Source: an uncultured Paracoccaceae bacterium
GTDB lineage: Bacteria; Pseudomonadota; Alphaproteobacteria; Rhodobacterales; Rhodobacteraceae
Reading direction: 5' to 3'
Length of the DNA stretch: 64,000 nt
Assembly (NCBI GenBank): GCA_947503925.1
Contig: CANNFQ010000001.1
Coordinates: forward strand, 806,001 to 870,000
Made by a program: the position numbers and the translations under genes
The notes under the pieces: generated by a model
Told to the model about the DNA's origin: nothing
The model's database searches: none
The model's input: only the letters and a program-made list of their open reading frames with translations
In this document: positions 54,334 to 64,000 of the stretch, piece by piece
Numbering within the stretch: position 1 is the stretch's first letter
How the letters are laid out: each line of letters opens with the position of its first letter

Positions 54334-54773
54334 CCATGCAATTCCGCAGCACGACGTTCAAAAGACCGGACAATCCGCTGCATCGCCTCGTTAAAGAACA
54401 TGCCAGCAGCGCCTTGCAACAACCGGTTACGAAACTCGAAATCGACGTAAAATGACACTTCGCAACCGCCATCGACATCCTTGAAGTTCCACTGGCTTTC
54501 CATGTGACGGAACGGGCCATCCAAATATTCTGTATCAATACGCATCCGTTCAGGCCATAGCGTCACCCGGCTACCAAATGTCTCGCGAAACACCTTGAAG
54601 GAAATCACCAGATCGGCCAGCATCACTGTGTTGTCGCCCTCATCGGTGGTACTGCGAATGCGCGCGGCTGCAGTCCATGGCAGGAATTGGGGATATTTTG
54701 CCACATCAGCAACCAGATCATACATCTGCTTGGCACTATATGGCAGAAACTTCGTCTCGGAATGGGTCGGCAT
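54330..54773 (-). CDS. RatA/Coq10-type START-domain protein
   Basis: 147 residues from ATG 54773 (the frame opens further upstream, but this start gives the normal family length). A polyketide cyclase/START fold: LPYSAKQMYDLVADVAKYPQFLPW is the family N-terminus, with FRHMESQWNFKD later. Coq10 homologues bind ubiquinone and assist respiration; RatA affects 70S assembly. Divergent from hpt. The usual partner in alphaproteobacteria is lipA, which lies 2.7 kb away. Confidence 0.88.
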   Translation of the reverse strand: MPTHSETKFLPYSAKQMYDLVADVAKYPQFLPWTAAARIRSTTDEGDNTVMLADLVISFKVFRETFGSRVTLWPERMRIDTEYLDGPFRHMESQWNFKDVDGGCEVSFYVDFEFRNRLLQGAAGMFFNEAMQRIVRSFERRAAELHG

Positions 54774-54857
54774 TAGGCGTCTTTCGCGGGTGACTTCACC
54801 CACGGATGTCGTAAACTCCAATCGAAAAATCAACCCACTAACGCGCGAGACGTCCAC

Positions 54858-55406
54858 ATGCCGCACCGTCCCTATGCCATCGATGAAATGATCAGCGCGA
54901 AATCCATTGCGGCCCGAATTGAGGATCTGGCGCGCGAGATTCAGTCCGACTTCGCCGACACCGATAAGCTTGTCGTCGTTGGGCTTTTACGCGGGTCTTT
55001 CGTCTTCATCGCTGATCTTGTCCGCGAGCTTGACCTGCCGGTTGAGGTCGATTTCCTTGAGGCGTCATCCTATGGCGATGCAATGGAAAGCAGCCGGGAA
55101 GTGCGCATTTTCAAAGACTTGCGGGGGCAAATTGAAGGGCGTGATGTGCTGGTTGTCGAAGATATCATCGACACCGGCCACACCCTCAGCCATGTCAGCG
55201 ACTATCTGCAAACCAAACATCCTGCACGGCTACGCTCAATCGCGCTCCTGGACAAACCGGCCCGGCGCGAGGTTGATTTCAAAGCCGACTGGACCGGCTT
55301 CGAAATCCCCGATGAATTTGTCGTAGGCTACGGCATCGATTTTGCGCAACGCAACCGCAACCTGCCCTTTATCGGCAAGGTCCGGTTCACGGATGAGGCC
55401 GCATGA
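54858..55406 (+). CDS. hpt: Hypoxanthine phosphoribosyltransferase
   Basis: 182 residues. [12 protein letters not shown] is the PRPP-binding motif near residue 97 and [25 protein letters not shown] the upstream core. Salvages hypoxanthine or guanine to IMP or GMP. Its stop overlaps the start of a small membrane protein gene by four bases (ATGA). Confidence 0.93.
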   Translation: MPHRPYAIDEMISAKSIAARIEDLAREIQSDFADTDKLVVVGLLRGSFVFIADLVRELDLPVEVDFLEASSYGDAMESSREVRIFKDLRGQIEGRDVLVVEDIIDTGHTLSHVSDYLQTKHPARLRSIALLDKPARREVDFKADWTGFEIPDEFVVGYGIDFAQRNRNLPFIGKVRFTDEAA

Positions 55407-55576
55407 ACCCGCATTGGCTCCTCCGGGCCAAACGCTGGGCGCAACACCCGCCATCGTGGAAACGCATCAAACTGGTCTTTGCCGTAATCGGGTTTTGTAT
55501 CCTGCTTTATGTTATTGAACGCACCGTCGGCTGGCCCGACTGGCTGACCCCAAACAACATGCGCCACGGCATCTGA
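55403..55576 (+). CDS. 57-residue single-pass membrane protein
   Basis: ATG 55403 overlaps the hpt stop; TGA at 55574-55576. A basic N-terminus ([18 protein letters not shown]) precedes one membrane helix ([16 protein letters not shown]), then WPDWLTP. The positive-inside rule puts the N-terminus in the cytoplasm. Coupled to hpt. No known domain; the composition and coupling make it a credible gene. Confidence 0.65.
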   Translation: MNPHWLLRAKRWAQHPPSWKRIKLVFAVIGFCILLYVIERTVGWPDWLTPNNMRHGI

Positions 55577-55667
55577 TCTTGCCCCGACCCTGTTCACGCA
55601 AACTTCACGCGGATTTTTTTATAACTTGTGGTTATACTGGGGGCATTCAACCAAATTGGGGGCACCA

Positions 55668-56141
55668 ATGACTTTGAACTGGAAATCTTTCTTGACCATT
55701 GCAGCACTATCGACGGCGGGGGCTGCTTTTGCCGGGGGTCACAACGCCACGGCGGAAGAAACAGCAATGAAAGTGCGCAAGGCGCATATGCAGCTCTTCT
55801 CATTCAACCTTGGCATTCTGGGCGGTATGGCACAGGAAAAAGCACCTTATGATGCGCAAACCGCATCCATTGCCGCTGCGAATCTTGCTGCTATGGCCAG
55901 TATCAATCAGGCCGGTTACTGGTTGGAAGGAACCGACACCAGTGTCGAAGGGAGCCGGGCAAAGCCGGAAATCTGGACCGATATGGCCGGGTTTGAAGAA
56001 GATAACGCAGATCTTGCCACTGCTTCCACCGCATTGGCAGCCGTGGCCGGTGACGGGCTTGATGCGCTCAAGGCTGCGTTTGGACCGGTTGGCAAAGCCT
56101 GCGGCGATTGTCACGAGGCGTATCGCGCACCGCGCAACTAA
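55668..56141 (+). CDS. Cytochrome c prime
   Basis: 157 residues from ATG 55668 with a GGGGG ribosome site. Signal peptide cleaved near AFA/GG. A helical four-bundle with a C-terminal heme site CGDCH followed by EAYR, the cytochrome c' pattern. Periplasmic; members bind NO or CO. A di-heme cytochrome c gene follows after three bases. Confidence 0.9.
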   Translation: MTLNWKSFLTIAALSTAGAAFAGGHNATAEETAMKVRKAHMQLFSFNLGILGGMAQEKAPYDAQTASIAAANLAAMASINQAGYWLEGTDTSVEGSRAKPEIWTDMAGFEEDNADLATASTALAAVAGDGLDALKAAFGPVGKACGDCHEAYRAPRN

Positions 56142-56144
56142 ATC

Positions 56145-57026
56145 ATGAAAGCCTTGCGCTGGATCGTCATTCTGCTCCTGTTCGGGTTTGTCGTCGGGTG
56201 GCTCATCACACGTGCACAACCGCTGCCTGCAGATGCGCTTGATCGACTGACGGGTGATTCGGCACGGGGGCAGAACATTTTTGCGGCGGCCGGTTGCGCC
56301 TCCTGTCACACGGCACCGGATGACGCATCCGGGCTGCTTTCCGGCGGTCAGGTGTTTGCGACCGCTTTTGGCAGCTTCGTGGCGCCCAATATTTCGCCCA
56401 ATCCTGACCAGGGGATTGGCAATTGGACTGATCTGGAACTCGCCAGCGCCATCGTGAACGGTACGTCACCACAGGGCAGCCACTATTATCCCGCCTTCCC
56501 CTACAGCGCGTATAACAAGGCAGAGATGCAGGATGTCGTTGATCTGATCGCCCATTTGCGCAGTCTGCCGGCCTCTGACGTACCCAGTCAGCCGCATGAC
56601 GTCGGCTTTCCTTTCAACATCCGGCGCAGCATTGGTGGCTGGAAACTGCTGTTCACCAGGAAAGATTGGGTCTTGCAGGATGCGGCGACCTCGCAGCTCA
56701 GCCGGGGCCGTTATCTGGTAGAGGCGCTGGGACATTGCGCCGAATGTCACACGGCACGGAATGTGCTCGGCGGGTTGCAGCGGGATCTGTGGATGGCTGG
56801 CGCGCCGAACCCATCGGGCGAAGGGCGTATCCCTAACATCACGCCTGCCGGGCTACTTTGGTCGGAGGATGAAATTGCGTCGTACCTCAAATCGGGATTC
56901 ACACCGGATTTTGATACAGCTGGTGGCGAAATGGCCGCTGTGATCCGCAATACCAGCCAGCTTAGCGATGACGACCTTGCCGCCATTGCAGCTTATCTCA
57001 AGGCGATCCCGGGCATTGAGGAATAA
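56145..57026 (+). CDS. Membrane-anchored di-heme cytochrome c
   Basis: 293 residues. An N-terminal membrane helix (5-23) anchors two cytochrome c domains with hemes at C51-H55 (CASCH) and C198-H202 (CAECH), and distal Met candidates in the FATAFGSFVAPNISPNP region and MAAVIR. Resembles the cytochrome subunits of alcohol/aldehyde dehydrogenases. In an operon with cytochrome c', it probably carries electrons in the periplasm. Confidence 0.9.
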   Translation: MKALRWIVILLLFGFVVGWLITRAQPLPADALDRLTGDSARGQNIFAAAGCASCHTAPDDASGLLSGGQVFATAFGSFVAPNISPNPDQGIGNWTDLELASAIVNGTSPQGSHYYPAFPYSAYNKAEMQDVVDLIAHLRSLPASDVPSQPHDVGFPFNIRRSIGGWKLLFTRKDWVLQDAATSQLSRGRYLVEALGHCAECHTARNVLGGLQRDLWMAGAPNPSGEGRIPNITPAGLLWSEDEIASYLKSGFTPDFDTAGGEMAAVIRNTSQLSDDDLAAIAAYLKAIPGIEE

Positions 57027-57986
57027 TCAGACGGCACCCAGCTTTTTCAAACGGGCGGCCCGCAGCTGCGCGAAATCATCCCCCGCGTGATAGGATGACC
57101 TGGTCAGCGGGGTTGCCGACACCATCAGGAAACCCTTGCCATACGCCGCCTTTTCATAGGATACGAATTCGTCAGGGGTGACGAACCGATCGACCGCATG
57201 GTGCTTGGGGGTCGGTTGCAGATATTGGCCGATGGTCAGAAAATCGATATCCGCCGCGCGCATATCTTCCATGACCTGAATAACCGCTTGGCGGTCTTCG
57301 CCCAACCCGACCATGATGCCCGATTTGGTAAACATGGTTGGGTCCAGCTCTTTGACCCGCTGCAAAAGGCGCAGCGAATGAAAATAACGGGCACCGGGCC
57401 GCACCTCTGGATAGAGACCGGGAACAGTTTCAAGATTGTGATTAAACACATCCGGTTTCGCTGCAACAACGGTTTCCAGCACGTCCGGATCACAACGGAT
57501 GAAATCCGGTGTCAGAATCTCGATGGTCGTGCCGGGGGATTGGCGGCGGACGGCGCGAATTGTCTGGGCGAAATGCTCTGCCCCGCCATCCTTGATATCG
57601 TCGCGGTCAACGGATGTGATCACCACATGGTTCAGACCCAGTTTCTTGACCGCATCGGCCACGCGACCGGGTTCGAAAACGTCCAGCGCCTCTGGCGGCT
57701 TACCGGTGGCAATATTGCAGAAGGTGCAAGCGCGGGTGCAGACCTCTCCCATGATCATCATCGTGGCGTGGCCCTGGCTCCAGCATTCACCGACATTGGG
57801 GCAACCGGCCTCTTCACAGACAGTGACAAGCTTATGTTCGCGCATGATGTTGCGGGTTGTCTTGTAGCCTTCGGATGTCGGCGCCTTGACCCTGATCCAA
57901 TCCGGTTTCTTTGGCTGGGCATTATCCGGGCGCCGTTGCTTTTCCGGATGACGCTGGGCTGGGATTTTCAGATCGCGCGCAGTCAT
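57027..57986 (-). CDS. lipA: Lipoyl synthase
   Basis: 319 residues from the ATG at 57986, preceded by a well-spaced GGAG; the frame opens 34 codons earlier. Two [4Fe-4S] clusters: auxiliary [12 protein letters not shown] and radical [11 protein letters not shown]. Inserts sulfur into octanoyl-protein. RSSYHAG near the C-terminus supplies the conserved Ser ligand. Confidence 0.95.
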   Translation of the reverse strand: MTARDLKIPAQRHPEKQRRPDNAQPKKPDWIRVKAPTSEGYKTTRNIMREHKLVTVCEEAGCPNVGECWSQGHATMMIMGEVCTRACTFCNIATGKPPEALDVFEPGRVADAVKKLGLNHVVITSVDRDDIKDGGAEHFAQTIRAVRRQSPGTTIEILTPDFIRCDPDVLETVVAAKPDVFNHNLETVPGLYPEVRPGARYFHSLRLLQRVKELDPTMFTKSGIMVGLGEDRQAVIQVMEDMRAADIDFLTIGQYLQPTPKHHAVDRFVTPDEFVSYEKAAYGKGFLMVSATPLTRSSYHAGDDFAQLRAARLKKLGAV

Positions 57987-58126
57987 ATCGAACTCCATTG
58001 AACTGATGCCATACCTAATACGGGCGGGACGCATTGTCCAACGACCACGCCCCGCGCATAGCGGGGCTGCGGGATCTGCATAGTTCAAATGATATTCAAG
58101 ACGAACACAACCATAACGAGTATTCG

Positions 58127-59248
58127 TCAGCCGATCATGGGACCATACTTGCCTTGCGTGTCCTCATAATGGCGCTTCAATCGCTGTAACGCAATCCGTA
58201 GCACAATCTTGCCCGATCTGGCCGACCACCCCATCGACTTTTCGGTCTGCTCTAATCCTTCCAAGTAGCAGCAACAGCGCAATGCAACATCGCCAAGGCC
58301 GGGACCAAGATCCGACAGCGCATCGGCAACACGGCCCCGTGCAGCAATCGAACCTGCCGGGCCATCGACGTCCTGATCGACCTTTTCACCCGTCACAAAC
58401 GCCTCCCAGCTTTCCACGGGATCAAGCCCCACTTGCGCCAGTTCGTAATCTTCGCGCAGCCGCTCGCCCGCAGCCACCAGATCGCGTTTCAGGAATGGGT
58501 CACCATCGCGGTCCTTACGGCGGGCCAATCCGATCAACGGGCTTTCCGTGGCATAATAACGGGCGGGCTGGCGCACGGTGCCTTCGATCTCGGTCAGGTT
58601 CCACGCGGCATCGCTGTCAAAACTGGCGCGCTTCTCGGCAAACCCGCTGGCGCGGTTTTCATCTTCTGCCGTCAAGCGGCGTAACGCAGAACGACCTGTA
58701 TTTGTTATGAAATAACGGGCAACGCGCATTTCTGGATCGGGACAAGTGATCCAATCTTTCAACGCCATCGCCTGTGCGATTTCACGATCCACGACAGCGG
58801 TACGCAGCTGTTCACCTTCATTCGTCTCGCGGACAACAACAGATGTCTCCATCTCCTTGGCGACGGCCAGCACCGCGCCTTGTTCGCATAACCTGCGCAG
58901 AATGCGTTTGGCTTCTTGATCAATCCGAGATTGCGTCAGGCCAGCATTCTGCTCCATATCACCTTTCCAGCACTCAATATTCATCGTTTCCTTTTCCCTT
59001 TTTTGGTCCGTGTCACATGCGGAAACTTTGGCAGAGAGCGATCTGAGGGCAGCATCAATCAACGGGTCATCACGCCGCCCTTCAAACCGGCGCACTTGAC
59101 GAAGAACCGTGGATGGATGGCAATCGCTTGCACGGGCAACCGCCCGGATCGACAATCCAGACTCCGTGTGCTCCAGATAGTGACGAACGGCTTGAGGCAC
59201 CCAACGCGGCAGCATATCTACGTGTTCGGATCCCTCTAGTGCAGTCAT
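58127..59248 (-). CDS. DUF6456 DNA-binding protein, GafA-like candidate
   Basis: 373 residues from MTALEGSEH (59248; the frame opens to 59323). N-terminal HTH ([27 protein letters not shown], about 28-55) and a C-terminal DUF6456 domain (about 200-370), ending in the HTH-like [24 protein letters not shown]. This two-part arrangement matches GafA, the Rhodobacterales activator of the gene transfer agent, as I recall it. Oriented away from a DUF6477 gene. Identification as the GTA activator is inference. Confidence 0.7.
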   Translation of the reverse strand: MTALEGSEHVDMLPRWVPQAVRHYLEHTESGLSIRAVARASDCHPSTVLRQVRRFEGRRDDPLIDAALRSLSAKVSACDTDQKREKETMNIECWKGDMEQNAGLTQSRIDQEAKRILRRLCEQGAVLAVAKEMETSVVVRETNEGEQLRTAVVDREIAQAMALKDWITCPDPEMRVARYFITNTGRSALRRLTAEDENRASGFAEKRASFDSDAAWNLTEIEGTVRQPARYYATESPLIGLARRKDRDGDPFLKRDLVAAGERLREDYELAQVGLDPVESWEAFVTGEKVDQDVDGPAGSIAARGRVADALSDLGPGLGDVALRCCCYLEGLEQTEKSMGWSARSGKIVLRIALQRLKRHYEDTQGKYGPMIG

Positions 59249-59494
59249 CTCACTCGTCCCTTTACCAAAATTCCCAACACGCAAGAGCAGTTCACCGACA
59301 AAGTCAGCGCAACAACAACTCAACTTATGCGTGTTTGGTTACCCAAATGTTAACGACTTGTTTCGTCCGTCAACTATTCTTTCGAAAAGATAAACAAATC
59401 TGAGAGCAGCGTGCTTAACTAATGGTGTTTAGGCAACACCCTCCAGACATGTGTCAACCTCCAGACGACTCACCTCTGCCTGAAAGGTTTACAT
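59249..59494. promoter_or_regulatory. Divergent regulatory region of the DUF6456/DUF6477 pair
   Basis: About 245 AT-richer bases. It holds TTAAC-containing sequences at about 59350 (GTTAACGACTTGTTTC) and 59414 (CTTAACTAATGG), similar to single half-sites of the CtrA consensus TTAA-N7-TTAA; no full site was found. Confidence 0.3.
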
Positions 59495-59794
59495 ATGCTT
59501 GATATCAACACACGACTGGCCACGCTCACACGCCCCACATTGCTGGCGCGCGCCGCACGATTTGGCGTCGATGACTATCGTCGCAACACACATCTCGCAC
59601 GGATTTTCCAAAGCGAGGATTTGCCGCGCCATGCCGAGGCATTGATGCGCCTCTTCGAAATTGAGGCTGAAATGGAAGACGCCCGCCAAGAAAAATCCGG
59701 AAGCTACCGGCCCGCGCGCCATGTTGAGTTGCTGATCGCCATCGCGGGTGAGGCTCGGTTGATGCGAGCCACCGCGATCGCATCAATCAGGTAA
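59495..59794 (+). CDS. DUF6477 family protein
   Basis: 99 residues, helical and basic (MLDINTRLATLTRPTLLARAARFG, ... YRPARHVELLIAIAGEARLM). A small family seen in Rhodobacterales next to the DUF6456 regulator. GAAAGG ribosome site. The last eight bases overlap the end of the convergent mttB-type gene. Function unknown. Confidence 0.75.
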   Translation: MLDINTRLATLTRPTLLARAARFGVDDYRRNTHLARIFQSEDLPRHAEALMRLFEIEAEMEDARQEKSGSYRPARHVELLIAIAGEARLMRATAIASIR

Positions 59795-61337
59795 AGGCAT
59801 CCGGCATACTGGCTTTCTTATCGGCCACATAGGCACGCAGCCGCGCTTCGATTTCTGGATCAAGCGCGGGTTGCTGATAGGTGTCCAACAGTTTCTTAAC
59901 TCGTGCGGTGGCGAGCGTTTGGGTATCGCGCGCGCCTTCTTCATCCCAAGTCTCGAACGGCTTGTAATCAAGCAAGTCTGACCGCCAGAACGCCGTCTTG
60001 AAATTAGCCTGCGTATGCGCGCAGCCCAGATAATGACCACCAGGACCGACCTCGGCAATGGCATCCATTGCCTGTCCGTTTTCAGAGCTGTCCACACCCT
60101 TGGCAAAATGGTGCAACGTTCCCAGCTGATCGGCATCCATGACGAATTTTTCGAAAGAAGCGACAAGCCCGCCTTCCAGCCAGCCGCAGGAATGCAACAT
60201 GAAATTGACGCCGGAGAGCAGGCCCATTTGCAGGCTGTTCGCCGTTTCATAGGCCGCCTGAGCATCAGGCAGTTTTGACCCACAGAACGACCCGGCGGAC
60301 CGGTAAGGCAGGCCCAAACGGCGGGCCAACTGCCCCGCGCCATAGGTGATATGGCTCGCCTCTGGCGTCCCAAAGGTCGGCGCGCCTGAGTTCATATCAA
60401 TTGAGGTCACGAAGGTGCCCATGATCACGGGCGCACCCGGACGGATCAGCTGTGAATAGGCGACACCGGCCAGAACCTCTGCAAGAACCTGCGTCAGTGT
60501 CCCCATGACTGACACCGGCGCCATCGCGCCGCCCACAATGAATGGGCTGATGATCGAGGCTTGATTGTTTTTCGCAAATACCTCCAGGGCACCCATCATG
60601 ATACTGTCAAATGTCAGGGGGGAGTTGATGTTGATCAGCGATGTCATCACCGTGTGATCCTGCACGAACTCCTTACCGAACAGAATCTCGCACATTTCGA
60701 CCGAATCCTGCGCACGGCTGGGTTCTGTCACAGACCCCATGAAGGGTTTGTCGCTATAGATCATATGGGTCAGCAGCATATCCAGATGCCGCTTGTTGAC
60801 GGGCACATCCGTCGGTTCGCAAACCGTACCGCCGGAATGATGCAGCCATTTCGACATATAGCCCAGCTTCACGAATTTCTCGAAATCCGCCATCGTGGCA
60901 TAGCGACGACCGCCTTCGGCATCGCGGACAAATGGCGGGCCGTAGACAGGGGCGAGGACAAGGCTCTTACCACCGATTTCGACATTGCGTTCGGGATTGC
61001 GGGCATGCTGGGTAAAAGTCGACGGTGCTGTCGCGCACAGCTTACGAGCCAGCCCGCGTGGAATACGGGCACGCTCACCATCAATCTCGGCACCGGCCTC
61101 TTTCCAGCGGGCCAGAGCCTCGGGGTTGTCTACGAAATTGACCCCGATTTCGGCCAGCACTGTCTCGGCATTCGTCTCCACCAGATCAAGCGCCTCGTCT
61201 GTCAGCACTTCGTAATTGGGCACATTGCGTTCGATATACTTGGCCGTTTCAACACTCACAGCCGTCCGTTCCGCACGGCGGGCCGCGCCGCCCCCACCGC
61301 GTGCGCGGCGTCCCGTTTTCACTGGTGCATCCGACAT
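59787..61337 (-). CDS. MttB-family (trimethylamine methyltransferase-like) protein
   Basis: 516 residues from ATG 61337 with GGAGGG six bases upstream. The whole length matches the MttB superfamily: [25 protein letters not shown] near residue 155 and late HGCGWLEGG-type SCGWLEGGL and [11 protein letters not shown]. No in-frame TAG interrupts it, so it is of the non-pyrrolysine group, whose studied members demethylate glycine betaine or related quaternary amines to a corrinoid protein. No corrinoid protein gene is in the window. Confidence 0.88.
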   Translation of the reverse strand: MSDAPVKTGRRARGGGGAARRAERTAVSVETAKYIERNVPNYEVLTDEALDLVETNAETVLAEIGVNFVDNPEALARWKEAGAEIDGERARIPRGLARKLCATAPSTFTQHARNPERNVEIGGKSLVLAPVYGPPFVRDAEGGRRYATMADFEKFVKLGYMSKWLHHSGGTVCEPTDVPVNKRHLDMLLTHMIYSDKPFMGSVTEPSRAQDSVEMCEILFGKEFVQDHTVMTSLININSPLTFDSIMMGALEVFAKNNQASIISPFIVGGAMAPVSVMGTLTQVLAEVLAGVAYSQLIRPGAPVIMGTFVTSIDMNSGAPTFGTPEASHITYGAGQLARRLGLPYRSAGSFCGSKLPDAQAAYETANSLQMGLLSGVNFMLHSCGWLEGGLVASFEKFVMDADQLGTLHHFAKGVDSSENGQAMDAIAEVGPGGHYLGCAHTQANFKTAFWRSDLLDYKPFETWDEEGARDTQTLATARVKKLLDTYQQPALDPEIEARLRAYVADKKASMPDAFT

Positions 61338-61473
61338 GATCATCCCTCCGGCAAATACTTGGCCTGTTCTTACCCCCGGCACAGGAATGACCTTGCCGTT
61401 TTTGCGCCACCTGCGACGCAAAAGCGACATTGGCCTCTCTTGCGCCGCATTCCCAAGCAGCTATAGAGGCCCC
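61338..61473. promoter_or_regulatory. Divergent promoter region between mttB-like gene and guaA
   Basis: 136 bases between divergent starts; should hold both promoters. No riboswitch or operator recognised. Confidence 0.35.
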
Positions 61474-63033
61474 ATGGAACAGAATACCCACGAACGCCTT
61501 CTTATCATCGATTTCGGCAGTCAGGTGACCCAGCTTATCGCGCGTCGCCTGCGAGAGCTGAATGTCTACTGTGAAATTCACCCTTATCAGAATGTCTCGG
61601 ACACGTTCCTGACGGAATTTGCACCCAAGGCGGTGATCCTGTCAGGCGGCCCCGACAGCGTGACACGCGAAGGATCACCGCGCGCGCCAGACAAGCTTTT
61701 CGATATGGGCATTCCGGTTCTGGGCATCTGTTACGGCCAGCAAACGATGATGACCCAACTGGGCGGCAAAGTGGTCAGCGGACATGGCACCGCCGAGTTT
61801 GGGCGCGCCTTTGTAACACCGCAAGGCAAGCTGCAACTGCTTGAAGGCTGGTTCGCCACCGACAAAGAACAGGTCTGGATGAGTCATGGCGACCATGTCT
61901 CTGAAATCGCGCCCGGTTTCGTGGTCTACGGGACATCACCCAACGCACCCTATGCCATCACGGCGGATATCGCGCGCAACTTCTACGCCGTACAATTCCA
62001 TCCAGAGGTGCACCACACCCCCAACGGCGCGAAGCTGTATGAAAACTTCGTCCGACTGGCCGGGTTTAGCGGTGACTGGACCATGGGCGCCTATCGTGAA
62101 CAGGCTATTGCCGCGATCCGTGAACAGGTTGGAGACAAACAGGTGATCTGCGCACTCTCCGGTGGTGTGGACAGTTCCGTCGCCGCCGCCCTTATCCACG
62201 AGGCGGTGGGCGATCAACTGACCTGCGTCTTTGTCGATCACGGCCTGCTGCGATTGAACGAGGCGGAAGAGGTCGTTGGCATGTTCCGCGACAACATGAA
62301 CCTGCACGTGATCCACGCCGAAGAACAGGATCTGTTTCTTGGCGAACTCGAAGGGCAGTCAGACCCCGAAACCAAGCGCAAGATCATCGGCAAACTGTTC
62401 ATCGACGTCTTTCAGAAATACGCCAACGGGATCGAGGGGGCAGAATTCCTTGCCCAGGGGACCCTTTATCCCGATGTCATCGAAAGCGTCAGCTTTTCCG
62501 GCGGACCGTCTGTGACGATCAAAAGCCACCACAATGTGGGCGGGCTGCCGCAAAAAATGGGTTTGAAGCTGGTTGAGCCGCTGCGCGAGCTTTTCAAGGA
62601 CGAAGTGCGCGCCCTTGGCCGCGAACTCGGCCTGCCCGCAAGCTTCATTGGCCGCCATCCCTTCCCCGGCCCCGGTCTGGCGATCCGTTGTCCAGGCGAG
62701 ATTACCCGCGCCAAGCTTGATATTCTGCGCAAGGCTGACGCCGTCTATATCGACCAGATCCGCAAGCACGGGCTCTACGACGATATCTGGCAGGCATTCG
62801 TGGCCATCCTGCCTGTGCGGACGGTTGGTGTGATGGGCGACGGGCGCACCTATGATTATGCCTGCGCTTTGCGGGCGGTTACATCTGTGGATGGGATGAC
62901 AGCCGATTATTACCCGTTCAGCCATGAATTCCTGGGTGAAACGGCCACGCGCATCATCAATGAGGTGCCGGGGATCAACCGGGTGACCTACGACATCACC
63001 AGCAAACCGCCCGGTACGATTGAATGGGAATAA
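61474..63033 (+). CDS. guaA: GMP synthase (glutamine-hydrolysing)
   Basis: 519 residues from ATG 61474 (the frame opens earlier but overlaps the mttB gene). Class I glutamine amidotransferase with C86 in GICYGQQ and the His-Glu of [14 protein letters not shown] pyrophosphatase with SGGVDSS near residue 226; C-terminal dimerisation domain ending in PGTIEWE. Converts XMP to GMP. Convergent with the next gene with no spacer. Confidence 0.97.
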   Translation: MEQNTHERLLIIDFGSQVTQLIARRLRELNVYCEIHPYQNVSDTFLTEFAPKAVILSGGPDSVTREGSPRAPDKLFDMGIPVLGICYGQQTMMTQLGGKVVSGHGTAEFGRAFVTPQGKLQLLEGWFATDKEQVWMSHGDHVSEIAPGFVVYGTSPNAPYAITADIARNFYAVQFHPEVHHTPNGAKLYENFVRLAGFSGDWTMGAYREQAIAAIREQVGDKQVICALSGGVDSSVAAALIHEAVGDQLTCVFVDHGLLRLNEAEEVVGMFRDNMNLHVIHAEEQDLFLGELEGQSDPETKRKIIGKLFIDVFQKYANGIEGAEFLAQGTLYPDVIESVSFSGGPSVTIKSHHNVGGLPQKMGLKLVEPLRELFKDEVRALGRELGLPASFIGRHPFPGPGLAIRCPGEITRAKLDILRKADAVYIDQIRKHGLYDDIWQAFVAILPVRTVGVMGDGRTYDYACALRAVTSVDGMTADYYPFSHEFLGETATRIINEVPGINRVTYDITSKPPGTIEWE

Positions 63034-64000
63034 TCAGGTCGGGCGCAACAGGTTGTCGTTGATGACTTGCTGGCTGTTGGTCAACAGATCGCGCCGGTCA
63101 CCGCTTGCCATGAAGCGATAGAACGGCGTCTGGGTCCATGCCTGTTCAGCGGCGGCGCGGGCCTGCGCGGAACGGCGTTCTTCCATCCAAGCGCGCGCAG
63201 CATCAGCACGCATCGAACTTGGCACACCCGACAATGCCGCAAAAGGATCGCTGCGTCTGCCGCCTGATTGCGCATCACCGACGGCCTCAATCATGACGGG
63301 CAATACCGCTGTGGCCAGCTTGCCACCAATATCGCCCAAAATGCGCTCGGCCTGCTGACCGCCCAATTCCTGTATCAGCTGACTACGCAGGGTTTCGGTA
63401 AAGGGCCGGGTATTTGATCCGGGCGTCAGATAACTCAGCGCGGCATTGCGCACCACGGTATTGGCCGTTGTATGCAGCGTAAACACCACCTGCGCGGTGC
63501 GACTGGCCCCCGGGGGCAATCCCATCAGGCTTGAGGTAAAGGCGAAATTCGCACTGGCCAGACCGGCAATGGCGCTGCCTGAATCTTCCCATGTGCCGAC
63601 GCCCTGAAACACACTACCCGCAAACCGTGCAGCCATCGCGCCGCCAAGGCTCAAACTGCCAGAGGCCGCAGCAACCGGAATGCAGCACATGAAAATGATA
63701 CCCGAAATGTCACGCACCAGACGCAAGCCAGTCAGCGTGTTTTCCGCCATGGTTACACGTTCATCAACCTGATGCATATTGTGAGAGGTAACGCGCCGGA
63801 ACTGGGCTTGGGACTGGTCCTGCAATTGTGGAATCTGTTCGTATTTTGCGGCAAGAAATGTAACAGCAGACCGGCCATCCGCCACAACCAACGAATTGAA
63901 GGCCGCCCCCTGCTCGTCATAAAGCCGTTCGCGCCAACGTCGGAATTTTCCAACATCATGGTGGATCTCCTGCATGCTACTGCTGTCGGTCGTGACCCGA
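63034..64000 (-). CDS. Hypothetical protein, 5' end at or beyond the window edge
   Basis: An ATG at 63975 would give 313 residues, but the frame stays open to the edge and that ATG lacks a ribosome site, so the gene may start outside. An N-terminal charged helical part precedes a hydrophobic, Gly/Ala-rich stretch of about 90 residues (DISGIIFMCCIPVAAASGSLSLGGAMAARFAG and GSAIAGLASANFAFTSSLMGL), then an amphipathic tail. The hydrophobic centre resembles membrane-inserting segments of colicin-like or secreted effectors, but no family was recognised. Confidence 0.6.
   Translation of the reverse strand, partial: RVTTDSSSMQEIHHDVGKFRRWRERLYDEQGAAFNSLVVADGRSAVTFLAAKYEQIPQLQDQSQAQFRRVTSHNMHQVDERVTMAENTLTGLRLVRDISGIIFMCCIPVAAASGSLSLGGAMAARFAGSVFQGVGTWEDSGSAIAGLASANFAFTSSLMGLPPGASRTAQVVFTLHTTANTVVRNAALSYLTPGSNTRPFTETLRSQLIQELGGQQAERILGDIGGKLATAVLPVMIEAVGDAQSGGRRSDPFAALSGVPSSMRADAARAWMEERRSAQARAAAEQAWTQTPFYRFMASGDRRDLLTNSQQVINDNLLRPT

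Noticed and set aside
59787..61337. Pyrrolysine-containing trimethylamine methyltransferase
   Set aside because: The frame has no internal TAG over its full 516 codons, and no pyl genes are present in the window.
60561..61466. 301-codon plus-strand frame across the mttB-family gene
   Set aside because: Antisense shadow; the minus-strand frame has a strong ribosome site and full family match.
1..64000. tRNA or rRNA genes, CRISPR array, prophage or intact IS element
   Set aside because: No T-loop-like sequence in a cloverleaf context, no regular short repeats with spacers, and no transposase, integrase or phage structural gene was recognised by reading both strands.

Overview
The window reads as a chromosomal segment of a marine-type alphaproteobacterium of the Rhodobacteraceae (Roseobacter group). 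Reasons: the fixed alphaproteobacterial block dusB-ntrB-ntrC-ntrY-ntrX-trkA-trkH-hfq-hflX, an NtrC and NtrX that lack the sigma-54 contact loop, a fused ispDF, a DUF6456/DUF6477 pair typical of Rhodobacterales, and GC-rich codon use. No rRNA, tRNA, CRISPR array, intact insertion sequence or integrase was recognised.

Layout. (1) 1-6278: an amide or branched-chain amino acid (Liv/Urt-type) ABC transporter operon with an embedded secreted protein of unknown function, ending in a membrane-anchored penicillin-acylase-type Ntn hydrolase. (2) 6786-15394: an acetate module: acetyl-CoA synthetase, zinc-lid adenylate kinase, DUF4212 small subunit plus sodium:solute symporter, a cNMP/CBS/nucleotidyltransferase-like DUF294 regulator, a small membrane protein and a membrane-anchored PAS-like/DEDDh exonuclease fusion. 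(3) 15395-37640: an accessory region of mixed composition with long intergenic spacers. It holds an OmpR-type two-component system followed by a secreted TIM-barrel glycosidase-like protein, a lipoprotein, a serine beta-lactamase-like lipoprotein, a DUF2975/HTH pair, an alpha-glucoside ABC operon with LysR regulator and divergent GH13 glucosidase, a DUF1330/MoaF-like pair with divergent LysR, and a ribose-type ABC cluster with PilJ-like and OmpA-like secreted proteins that carries four apparent one-base homopolymer indels. Diverged copies of an intergenic repeat lie at about 15.6, 19.6-19.9 and 30.0-30.2 kb. (4) 37700-49428: the hflX/hfq/trk/ntr/dusB block, all on the minus strand. (5) 49614-64000: housekeeping genes: ispDF, pgpA, pncC/cinA, amt, a PrpD-family protein, ratA/coq10-like, hpt, two c-type cytochromes, lipA, a GafA-like regulator candidate, an mttB-family methyltransferase, guaA and a hypothetical protein running to the window edge.

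How it fits together: the core is devoted to nitrogen sensing (Ntr plus Amt), potassium uptake (Trk) and acetate and amide use. The accessory block adds sugar scavenging under local regulators. The most distinctive local signals are a triple TGCACC direct repeat with exact 11-bp phasing directly upstream of the secreted glycosidase-like gene, a pair of matching palindromic operators flanking the LysR gene of the alpha-glucoside locus, the membrane-tethered exonuclease in the acetate locus, and the concentration of frameshifts in one transporter cluster.
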